From assembly GCA_030656215.1 (NCBI GenBank), contig JAUSOD010000070.1, positions 1-64,000 on the forward strand: a stretch of DNA of 64,000 bases, written 5' to 3'. Made by a program: the position numbers and the translations under genes. The first letter of the stretch is position 1, and the number at the start of each line of letters is the position of its first letter. The notes below the pieces were generated by a model. It did not search any database and was not told the DNA's origin. It was given only the letters and a program-made list of their open reading frames with translations. The DNA is from Azoarcus sp. (GTDB lineage: Bacteria > Pseudomonadota > Gammaproteobacteria > Burkholderiales > Rhodocyclaceae). Positions 57,564-64,000 of the stretch are shown in pieces.

Positions 57564-58577
57564 ATGATTCAGGCAATCTTGAAGCGTCTGCTCGGGGCAG
57601 TGCCCGCGCTGATCGGGGTGATCATCGTCACCTTCATCCTGACCCGCGCGCTGCCCGGCGACCCTGCCGCCTACTTCGCCGGGGCCTCCGGCTCGCAGGA
57701 GGCGATCGAGGAGGTGAGGGTCAAGCTCGGTCTCGACCGCAGCCTGCCCGAGCAGTTCTTCTTCTACGTACGCGATCTTGCCCGCGGCGACTGGGGCAGC
57801 TCGCTGACCACCGGCCAGCCGGTGCTGACCGAAATCGGCGAGCGCCTGCCGGCCTCGCTCGAGCTGACGCTGGTCGGCCTGATCCTGGCGGTGGTGGTCG
57901 CGATTCCGCTCGGTGTACTCGCCGCGACCCGACCGGGGAGCTGGGTTGATCACCTGTGCCGCGGCATCACCACGGCGGGCGTTTCGCTACCGACCTTTTT
58001 CACCGGACTGCTGCTGGCCTACATCTTCTACTTCTTGCTCGGCTGGGCACCATCGCCGCTTGGGCGACTCGATCCCTATACCAGTGCGCCGGACTTCGTC
58101 ACCGGTTTCTACCTGATCGACAGCCTGATCGCGCGCGACCTAGAGACCTTTCGTGCCGCCGCCGCGCAACTGGTGCTGCCGGCGGTCACCCTGGCGCTGT
58201 TCGTGCTCGCACCGCTGGCGCGGATGACCCGCGCTTCGATGCTGGGCGTGCTGTCGGCCGACTTCGTCCGTACCGCGCGGGCCTCTGGCCTGCATCCGCT
58301 GACGGTGCTGTTTACCTACGCCTTCCGCAACGCGCTGCTGCCGGTGCTGACCACGCTCGGCATGGTGTTCTCCTTCCTGCTCGGTTCCAACGTGCTGGTG
58401 GAGAAGGTGTTCGCGTGGCCGGGTATCGGCTCGTTCGCAATCGAGGCGTTGGTGGCCTCGGACTACGCGCCGGTGCAGGGCTTCGTGCTCGCGATGGCGC
58501 TCCTTTACGTGCTTCTCAACCTGATGATCGATATCGCATATGGCCTCGTCGACCCCCGCGCTCGTCTCCAGGCCTGA
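57564..58577 (+). CDS. Peptide-type ABC transporter permease 1 (DppB-like)
   Basis: The ATG at 57564 follows GAGGA by 6 bases and gives 337 residues. Six spans and the DppB start IPALIGVIIVTFILTRALPGDPAAYF are clear, and the permease EAA-like loop is in FVRTARASGLHPLTVLFTYAFRNALLPVLT. It forms the channel with the next permease. The 3' end overlaps the second permease by 38 bases in another frame. Confidence 0.93.
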   Translation: MIQAILKRLLGAVPALIGVIIVTFILTRALPGDPAAYFAGASGSQEAIEEVRVKLGLDRSLPEQFFFYVRDLARGDWGSSLTTGQPVLTEIGERLPASLELTLVGLILAVVVAIPLGVLAATRPGSWVDHLCRGITTAGVSLPTFFTGLLLAYIFYFLLGWAPSPLGRLDPYTSAPDFVTGFYLIDSLIARDLETFRAAAAQLVLPAVTLALFVLAPLARMTRASMLGVLSADFVRTARASGLHPLTVLFTYAFRNALLPVLTTLGMVFSFLLGSNVLVEKVFAWPGIGSFAIEALVASDYAPVQGFVLAMALLYVLLNLMIDIAYGLVDPRARLQA

Positions 58578-59445
58578 GCCCCCGCCGGGGCCCGGCCTGC
58601 TTCTTCGCCAGTGGCGCGTGTTGCGCTATGTGGTGGGAGAAAATCCGCTGTCGGCGATGGCTGCCGGCCTCTTTGTCGGCTTCGTGCTGCTGGCGCTGTT
58701 CGGGCCGTGGCTGGCGCCCTTCGACCCGCTCGCCTCGCACGTCGGCGAGCCGCTGTCGCCACCCTCGGCGGCGCACTGGTTCGGCACCGATGCGCTCGGG
58801 CGCGACATCCTCTCCAGGGTGATCGTGGCCACCCGGCTCGACCTCGGCATCGCGGTCGCGGCGGTGGCGCTGTCCTTCGTGATCGGTGGCCTGATGGGTG
58901 CCTTCGCCGGTTACTTCGGCGGCTGGTTCGACCGCGCCAGCACGCGCATCTCCGACACCATCATGGCGTTTCCGCTGTTCGTGCTGGCGATGGGCATCGT
59001 CGCCGCGATGGGCAACACGGTGGCCAACATCGTGCTCGCCACCGCGATCATCAACCTGCCTTTCTACCTTCGGGTGGCGCGCGCCGAGGTGAGGGTGCTG
59101 CGCGAGGCCGGCTTCGTCGAGGCCGCCAGGCTGGCGGGCAACGGCGAGATGCGGGTGCTGTTCCACCACCTCATTCCCAACATCATGCCGCCGATGATGG
59201 TGCAGATCTCGCTCAACATGGGCTGGGCCATCCTCAACGCCGCCGGCCTGTCCTTCATCGGCCTGGGCGTGCGCCCGCCCGAGGCGGAGTGGGGGATCAT
59301 GGTTGCCGAGGGCGCGCAGTACATCGTCTCCGGCGAATGGTGGATCGCGCTCTTCCCCGGGCTGGTGCTGATGCTCGCGGTGTTCTGCTTCAACCTGCTC
59401 GGCGACTCGCTGCGCGACCTGATCGACCCGAGGAGAAGGACATGA
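58540..59445 (+). CDS. Peptide-type ABC transporter permease 2 (DppC-like)
   Basis: The 301-residue product is DppC-like, with HVGEPLSPPSAAHWFGTDALGRDILSRVI, six spans and the EAA loop EAARLAGNGEMRVLFHHLIPNIMPPMMVQ. It partners permease 1. It overlaps its stop with the next ATPase start by an ATGA, indicating coupled translation. Confidence 0.93.
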   Translation: MASSTPALVSRPEPPPGPGLLLRQWRVLRYVVGENPLSAMAAGLFVGFVLLALFGPWLAPFDPLASHVGEPLSPPSAAHWFGTDALGRDILSRVIVATRLDLGIAVAAVALSFVIGGLMGAFAGYFGGWFDRASTRISDTIMAFPLFVLAMGIVAAMGNTVANIVLATAIINLPFYLRVARAEVRVLREAGFVEAARLAGNGEMRVLFHHLIPNIMPPMMVQISLNMGWAILNAAGLSFIGLGVRPPEAEWGIMVAEGAQYIVSGEWWIALFPGLVLMLAVFCFNLLGDSLRDLIDPRRRT

Positions 59446-60518
59446 GTGCGCTCATCCCGAACGCTGCCGCGGAAGGCAGCATCGCTATTTCAGGCACTGC
59501 GGCCCCGAAAGCGCCCGCCGCCCTGTTGCTCGAAGTGGACCAGCTGGCGGTCGAGTTCCGTACCCGCAGCGGCACCGTGCGTGCGCTCGAGGACGTCAGC
59601 CTGGCGCTGGCCGAGGGCGAGACCGTGGGCCTGGTGGGCGAATCCGGCTCCGGCAAGTCGGTGCTGTCCTTCGCCGCGATGGGGATCCAGGACCCGGCCG
59701 CGCGCATCACCGCGGGCAGCCTGCGCTTTGCCGGGCAGGACCTGCTGGCGCACAAGGGCGCGGCGATGAAGGCGCTGCGCGGGCGCGAGATGGCGATGAT
59801 CTTCCAGAACCCGCGGGTGGCGCTCAATCCGATCCGCGCGGTGGGGCGCCAGATCGAGGACGTGCTTGCGCGCCATACCGACCTGCACGCCGCTGCGCGG
59901 CGCAGGCGCGCGATCGAGTGCCTGGCCGAGGTGCGCATCCCCGACCCGGAGCGGCGCTACGCTGCCTATCCGTTCGAGCTCTCCGGCGGTATGTGCCAGC
60001 GCGTGATGATCGCGATCGCACTCGCGTGCAAGCCGCGCCTGCTGATCGCCGACGAGCCCACCACCGGGCTCGACGTCACCACCCAGGCGGCGATCATGCG
60101 CCTGATTAGCGAGTTGTCGGCCGAGCGCCGTATGGCCACCTTGCTGATCACCCACGACCTGGGTCTGGCGCGCGAATACTGCGATCGCATCGCGGTGATG
60201 CATGCCGGGCACATCGTCGAGGTGGGGCCGACCGAAACCCTGTTCGCCGCGCCCCGCCACCCCTACACCGAACGCCTGATCGCGGCCACCCCGGTGGGGG
60301 CCGCATCGCTCGACGATCTGGCCGCGATCGAGGGCAATCTGCCCGACCTGCGCCGCACCGACCTGCCGTCCTGCCGCTTCGCCGAGCGTTGTGCGCGACG
60401 CGGCCGCGAATGCGATGCGCCGCTCGGACTGGTTGCGGTGGGCGCGCAGCACAGCGTGGCCTGCCATCGCCCCCTGGGCACTGAATCTGCGGAGGCACAA
60501 CATGTCGCGTTTGCTTGA
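59442..60518 (+). CDS. Peptide-type ABC transporter ATPase 1 (DppD-like)
   Basis: The ATG at 59442 gives 358 residues. The longer track frame runs back through permease 2 and is not real. Walker A is GESGSGKSVLSF near residues 67-78, signature ELSGGMCQRVMIA, Walker [13 protein letters not shown], then an oligopeptide-transporter C-terminal region with a cysteine cluster (CRFAERCARRGRECD) that may carry an FeS cluster as in DppD. It hydrolyses ATP for the importer. Confidence 0.93.
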   Translation: MSALIPNAAAEGSIAISGTAAPKAPAALLLEVDQLAVEFRTRSGTVRALEDVSLALAEGETVGLVGESGSGKSVLSFAAMGIQDPAARITAGSLRFAGQDLLAHKGAAMKALRGREMAMIFQNPRVALNPIRAVGRQIEDVLARHTDLHAAARRRRAIECLAEVRIPDPERRYAAYPFELSGGMCQRVMIAIALACKPRLLIADEPTTGLDVTTQAAIMRLISELSAERRMATLLITHDLGLAREYCDRIAVMHAGHIVEVGPTETLFAAPRHPYTERLIAATPVGAASLDDLAAIEGNLPDLRRTDLPSCRFAERCARRGRECDAPLGLVAVGAQHSVACHRPLGTESAEAQHVAFA

Positions 60519-61494
60519 AATCATCGACCTCAAGCGCTGGTTTCCGGTGCGCAAGGACGGCGAAACGCGCCAGTTGCACGCGGTGGACGGAATCAATTTC
60601 CACCTCGAGCCGGGCGAGACGGTCGGCCTGGTGGGCGAGTCCGGCTGCGGCAAATCCACACTGGTGCGGCTGCTCACGCGCACGCTCGACCTCACCGACG
60701 GTCAGGTGCGTTTCCGCAATAACGACCTAGGCCTGATCCGCGCGCGCGAAATGGCTTTGCACCCGCAGCGCAAGGACGTGCAGATGGTGTTCCAGGACCC
60801 CACCGACAGCCTCAACCCGCGCTATACCGCGCGTCAGACCATCGCCGAATCGGTGCGTCTGCTGTGCGGGATGCGCGGTGCCGCTGCCGCGGCCCGGGTG
60901 GAGGAGGCGGCCGATTGGGTCGGGCTGCCGCACGCGCTGCTCGACCGCTACCCGCACCAGTTGTCGGGCGGACAGAAGGCGCGGGTCGGCATTGCGCGTG
61001 CGATCGTTGGGCGGCCGGCGCTGCTGGTGCTCGACGAACCCACTGCGGCGCTCGATGTGTCGGTGCAGACGGTAATATTGCAGCTTCTCGATCGTCTCAA
61101 GCGTGAGCTCGACATGAGCTTCCTGTTCGTTTCGCATGACCTCAACGTGGTTCGTCTGCTGTGCGACCGCGTGCTGGTCATGTATCTCGGGCAGATCGTC
61201 GAGTCCGGTCCCACCGAGGCGGTGTTTCGTGCACCGGCCCATCCCTACACCCGGGCGCTGATCGCCTCCTTGCCCGGCGGCCTCGCCCACGGCCAGGCCA
61301 GCGCGTCCGACCTGCTGGTGGGCGGCGATCCGCAAAGCCCGATCGACCCCGACCCCAACCGCTGCCGGTTGCTCGGGCGCTGTCCGCGCGGCCTCGCACC
61401 GTGCGCGGAAAAGGGCCCGCAACTCATCGACATCGGCCATGATCGCCATGTCGCCTGTCACTATCCCGCCGTGGTCCAGCATGTCCGCCAATAA
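60502..61494 (+). CDS. Peptide-type ABC transporter ATPase 2 (DppF-like)
   Basis: The ATG at 60502 after GGAGG gives 330 residues, MSRLLEIIDLKRWFPVRKDG. Walker A is GESGCGKSTLVRL, signature QLSGGQKARVGIARA and Walker [15 protein letters not shown]. The C-terminal RCRLLGRCPRGLAPC segment is typical of DppF partners. It overlaps ATPase 1 by 17 bases and the GntR gene by 14 bases. Confidence 0.93.
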   Translation: MSRLLEIIDLKRWFPVRKDGETRQLHAVDGINFHLEPGETVGLVGESGCGKSTLVRLLTRTLDLTDGQVRFRNNDLGLIRAREMALHPQRKDVQMVFQDPTDSLNPRYTARQTIAESVRLLCGMRGAAAAARVEEAADWVGLPHALLDRYPHQLSGGQKARVGIARAIVGRPALLVLDEPTAALDVSVQTVILQLLDRLKRELDMSFLFVSHDLNVVRLLCDRVLVMYLGQIVESGPTEAVFRAPAHPYTRALIASLPGGLAHGQASASDLLVGGDPQSPIDPDPNRCRLLGRCPRGLAPCAEKGPQLIDIGHDRHVACHYPAVVQHVRQ

Positions 61495-62185
61495 CGCCCC
61501 ACCCGGCAAGGCTAACCTGCTTGCCGGTCAGGTCTACCAGCAGATCAAGGACGACATTTTCAACTTCGTCCTGTTGCCCGGCGACCGCTTCACCGAGAGC
61601 GAGATCGCCGCGCGTTGCGGGGTGTCGCGCACGCCGGTGCGTGATGCGCTCTACCGGCTGGAGCGCGAAGGCTATCTGCAGGTGGCGTTTCGCAGTGGCT
61701 GGAGCGTGCGACCGTTCGACTTCGGCCGCTTCGACCAGCTCTATGATCTGCGCATCGTGCTCGAGCTGGCCTCGGTGGCCCGCCTGTGCGAGGCCGAAGC
61801 GGCCGCCGATCTCGGCGAACTGCAGCAGATCTGGTCGGTACCGGTGGCTGAGCGCCTGAGCGACGGCAAGCACGTGGGCGCCCTCGACGAAGCCTTCCAC
61901 CAGGGACTGGTGCGCGCCACCGGCAATTTCGAAATGGCGCGCGTGCACCAGGACGTGACCGAGAAGATCCGCATCATCCGGCGCCTGGACTTCACCCGCG
62001 AACGCCGGGTGGATGCCACCTACGACGAGCACCAGGAGATCCTGCGCCTGCTGACCCAGCGCAAGGCCGCCCAGGCCTCGATCAACCTGCGCTCGCACAT
62101 CGAGGCGAGCAAGGCCGAGGTGCACAAGATCACCTTGCACATGCTGTACGAGGCGCGGCAGCGGGGGCTGATCGGGGTGGCTTGA
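61481..62185 (+). CDS. GntR-family regulator with FCD ligand-binding domain
   Basis: The ATG at 61481 gives 234 residues. The winged helix LLAGQVYQQIKDDIFNFVLLPGDRFTESEIAARCGVSRTPVRDALYRLEREGYL is at the N-terminus, followed by an FCD-type helical domain whose metal or carboxylate ligand site includes histidines such as in HQGLVRATGN. It ends the atzF-ABC operon and probably represses the palindrome upstream of atzF. Confidence 0.9.
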   Translation: MSANNAPPGKANLLAGQVYQQIKDDIFNFVLLPGDRFTESEIAARCGVSRTPVRDALYRLEREGYLQVAFRSGWSVRPFDFGRFDQLYDLRIVLELASVARLCEAEAAADLGELQQIWSVPVAERLSDGKHVGALDEAFHQGLVRATGNFEMARVHQDVTEKIRIIRRLDFTRERRVDATYDEHQEILRLLTQRKAAQASINLRSHIEASKAEVHKITLHMLYEARQRGLIGVA

Positions 62186-62202
62186 AGGCGTGCTCTCCGA
62201 GC

Positions 62203-62904
62203 TCAGCGTCCCACTGCCAAGCTGGTCAGCGTCGGCCATCTGCGCTGCTCGGCGAGGGTCGCCAGGGCAGCGTCCGGGGTGATGACGACCGGGTCGGTGG
62301 CCCACTCCAGCATCGGCAGGTCGTTGATCGAGTCGCTGTAGAACACGCGGCGGTGGAAGGCGTCACGATGAGTGCCGCGGGCGGCAAGCCAGTGCTCGAC
62401 GCGTTCGATCTTGCCCGCGCGGAACACCGGCCTGCCGTGGCAGTGCCCGGTGAACCGTCCGCTTCCATCCTGTTCGAGCACGGTCGCGATCAGGTGGTTG
62501 AATCCCAGTGCGCGCGCGATCGGGCCGCTGATGAAGCTGTTGGTTGCAGTGACCAGGGCGAGCAGCGCACCGGCCTCGCTGTGGTGGGCGACCAGTGCCC
62601 TGGCACCCGGGCGGATCATGCCGGCCACTACCTTGCACTGGAACTCGCGGTTCAAAGTGTCGAGCCTGCTGCGCGGCTGATGTTTCAGTGCCCGCGTCGG
62701 CGCGAGATGAAAGTCCAGAAAGCTGTTCTCGTCCAGATTGCCGGAGTGGTAGGCGTGCTCGAAAGCCCTCGCGCTGCGCAGGCGTTCGGCCGGATCGAGC
62801 AGTCCCTTGTGGGCGAGGAAGTCGGTCCATGCCAGCTCGGAGTCCCCATCAAGCAGCGTGCCGTCGAGGTCGAACAGGACGAGTTCGGTCGGCTCAGGAT
62901 TCAT
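62203..62904 (-). CDS. HAD-superfamily subfamily IB phosphatase
   Basis: From the ATG at 62904 there are 233 residues. HAD motif I is LFDLDGTLLDGDS, motif II lies in VTATNSFISGPIA, and motif III/IV in VFYSDSINDLPML. These suit the SerB/CicA-like IB subfamily, which cleaves small phosphomonoesters. The gene overlaps the DeoR gene by 11 bases and is last in that operon, so it may act on a phosphorylated sugar or polyol taken up by the transporter, but this is inference. Confidence 0.88.
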   Translation of the reverse strand: MNPEPTELVLFDLDGTLLDGDSELAWTDFLAHKGLLDPAERLRSARAFEHAYHSGNLDENSFLDFHLAPTRALKHQPRSRLDTLNREFQCKVVAGMIRPGARALVAHHSEAGALLALVTATNSFISGPIARALGFNHLIATVLEQDGSGRFTGHCHGRPVFRAGKIERVEHWLAARGTHRDAFHRRVFYSDSINDLPMLEWATDPVVITPDAALATLAEQRRWPTLTSLAVGR

Positions 62905-63661
62905 CGCTGTCGGCCACGACGATTTGGGTGGATGGTGCGAACGCTGCACGCAGTTCGGCGGGTGGTTCGAGGTCGCAGACGAGTACGTCGATGTGCTCCA
63001 GCGCGCACGTTCTGATCAGCCCGCTGTGGCCGAACTTGCCCGCATCGGCCAGCAGGATGACCTGGCCGGCAGCAGGCATCAGCCGGGCCTTGAATTCCGC
63101 CTCGAACAGGTCGAAATCCATGCAGCCGCTCTGCGCGCTAACGGCGGCGACCGACATCACGAACAGGTCGGGCGAGAATCGCGCCGCGTAGTCGATGGCG
63201 TTGCTGCCGGTGATGGTCATGTCGGCTGCGCGCAGTTCGCCGCCGGGCACGATGACGCGGTTGGCGTCACCCGCTTCGGCCAGGATGCGGGCCGATTCGA
63301 GCGACAAGGTGATGATGGTGAGCCCGCTGCGGCGGCGCAACTGCCGCGCGAGAAAACAGGCCGTGCTGCTGTTGTCGAGAAACAGGGTGGCGCCGTCCGG
63401 AACCCGCTCGGCGCAGGCGCTGGCGATGGCCGTCTTGGCCTCCGCATGGGTCTGCAGGCGCTGAGCAAAGGGGGCTTCATACGCCTCGGCGCACAGCCGA
63501 ACGCCACCGTGAAATTTCTCGACCGTACCGTTGCCGGCGAGCGCCTTGAGGTCGCGACGGATGGTCTGGTCGGACACCTGCAGTTCGCGCGCCAGATCCA
63601 GTGTGGTCAGTGTGGACGTGCGTTCGAGGAGTTCCAGGATGCGTTCCTGGCGGATGTTCAT
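62894..63661 (-). CDS. DeoR-family transcriptional regulator
   Basis: The ATG at 63661 is chosen because GGAG lies 5-6 bases upstream. A start at 63676 would overlap the ATPase stop. The 255-residue product has the DeoR helix-turn-helix (QERILELLERTSTLTTLDLARELQVSDQTIRRDLKALAGNG) and a sugar-phosphate isomerase-like effector domain (ADAGKFGHSGLI). It is GlpR-like in architecture and probably controls the neighbouring transport genes. Confidence 0.92.
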   Translation of the reverse strand: MNIRQERILELLERTSTLTTLDLARELQVSDQTIRRDLKALAGNGTVEKFHGGVRLCAEAYEAPFAQRLQTHAEAKTAIASACAERVPDGATLFLDNSSTACFLARQLRRRSGLTIITLSLESARILAEAGDANRVIVPGGELRAADMTITGSNAIDYAARFSPDLFVMSVAAVSAQSGCMDFDLFEAEFKARLMPAAGQVILLADAGKFGHSGLIRTCALEHIDVLVCDLEPPAELRAAFAPSTQIVVADSDES

Positions 63662-63672
63662 GATTGCTCCGT

Positions 63673-64000
63673 TCATGCGTGTGCTTCGCCCGTGCGGGGG
63701 TCGAACAGTCGGGCGCGCGACGCATCCACGCCGACCTGCACCTGGTGCCCGATCGGTACGATGCGATCCGCAGCAATGCGCACCACCAGGCGGCGTTCGC
63801 CGATGCGGATATCGGCCAGGGCGTCGGCGCCGAGCAGCTCGATGCGCTCAACCGTGCCGGGCGCGAGCAAATGCCCCTGCGGAGCTGCTTCGCCGGCCGC
63901 GGCGATGAACACTTCCTCCGGGCGCACGCCGAGCAGCATCTCGGCCTCGCCGCCAAGCGCGGGATGAGCTTCCAGCCGCAGCGTGAACGACCCGGCGTCG
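63673..64000 (-). CDS. ABC transporter ATPase, C-terminal TOBE part (UgpC/MalK-like, cut by window edge)
   Basis: The reading frame continues off the right edge. Its visible end, SFTLRLEAHPALGGEAEMLLGVRPEEVFI...ERIELLGADAL, RLFDPRTGEAHA, is the TOBE/OB regulatory domain of MalK/UgpC-type ATPases. These energise uptake of sugars or glycerol phosphate. The Walker motifs lie outside the window. It is followed by DeoR and HAD genes, as in polyol or glycerol-phosphate operons. Confidence 0.88.
   Translation of the reverse strand, partial: DAGSFTLRLEAHPALGGEAEMLLGVRPEEVFIAAAGEAAPQGHLLAPGTVERIELLGADALADIRIGERRLVVRIAADRIVPIGHQVQVGVDASRARLFDPRTGEAHA

Noticed and set aside
58611-60518. 635-codon reading that would fuse a leader to ATPase 1
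   Set aside because: The first 277 codons are out of frame with the real permease gene. ATPase homology begins after the ATG at 59442.

Overview
The window looks like chromosomal DNA of a GC-rich betaproteobacterium, most likely Rhodocyclales of the Thauera/Azoarcus/Aromatoleum group. This is judged from protein families, gene order (tuf-rpsJ, S10/spc/alpha ribosomal genes, galE, uvrA, MFS, ssb) and the presence of NodIJ-type and AtzF/Opp-type genes. No database was searched, so the genus is an inference. No rRNA, tRNA, CRISPR array, insertion sequence or prophage was seen.

Region 1 (1-14152) is the 3' end of tuf followed by the complete merged S10-spc-alpha ribosomal block: rpsJ, rplC, D, W, B, rpsS, rplV, rpsC, rplP, rpmC, rpsQ, rplN, X, E, rpsN, rpsH, rplF, R, rpsE, rpmD, rplO, secY, infA, rpmJ, rpsM, K, D, rpoA, rplQ. 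All are on the + strand and a strong intrinsic terminator ends the block. Two of its intergenic gaps (rpsJ-rplC and rpsQ-rplN) carry perfect inverted repeats that contain or touch a -10-like hexamer.

Region 2 (14182-20313) holds housekeeping genes: galE, a small unknown gene, uvrA, an MFS exporter and ssb. Region 3 (20404-26974) is a compact signalling operon: an NMT1/SsuA-like lipoprotein, a triple-PAS histidine kinase, a single-domain response regulator, and a REC-REC-PAS-GGDEF-EAL protein whose first REC is broken by an apparent 1-base deletion. Region 4 (26961-38851) is mixed metabolism and transport: PatB-like C-S lyase, MBL hydrolase, TcdA, CbiX-like chelatase, an RND efflux pair with an AT-rich operator-like promoter, a PilZ protein, DsbB, and a LysR/azoreductase/pirin group. 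Two inverted REP pairs lie in its spacers.

Region 5 (39051-51062) contains a TorT/TorS-like periplasmic binding protein plus histidine kinase, then a NodJ-type ABC permease. The matching NodI-type ATPase lies about 7 kb away on the same strand. The DNA between them holds an acidic amino acid module (tandem Asp/Glu racemase, dicarboxylate/glutamate symporter, divergent LysR regulator, aspartase) and a RhuM-Fic/Doc fusion. This reads as a split ABC operon with an accessory insertion.

Region 6 (51059-53776) carries GST, an alpha/beta hydrolase, a thioredoxin-like 2Fe-2S ferredoxin and a VanZ-like protein. Region 7 (53989-62185) is a probable nitrogen-acquisition operon: stand-alone AtzF-type allophanate hydrolase, a complete five-gene peptide-type ABC importer and a GntR/FCD regulator, preceded by a possible sigma-54 promoter and a palindromic operator. 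Region 8 (62203-64000) is the end of a further transport operon read from the right edge: a MalK/UgpC-type ATPase, a DeoR regulator and a HAD phosphatase.
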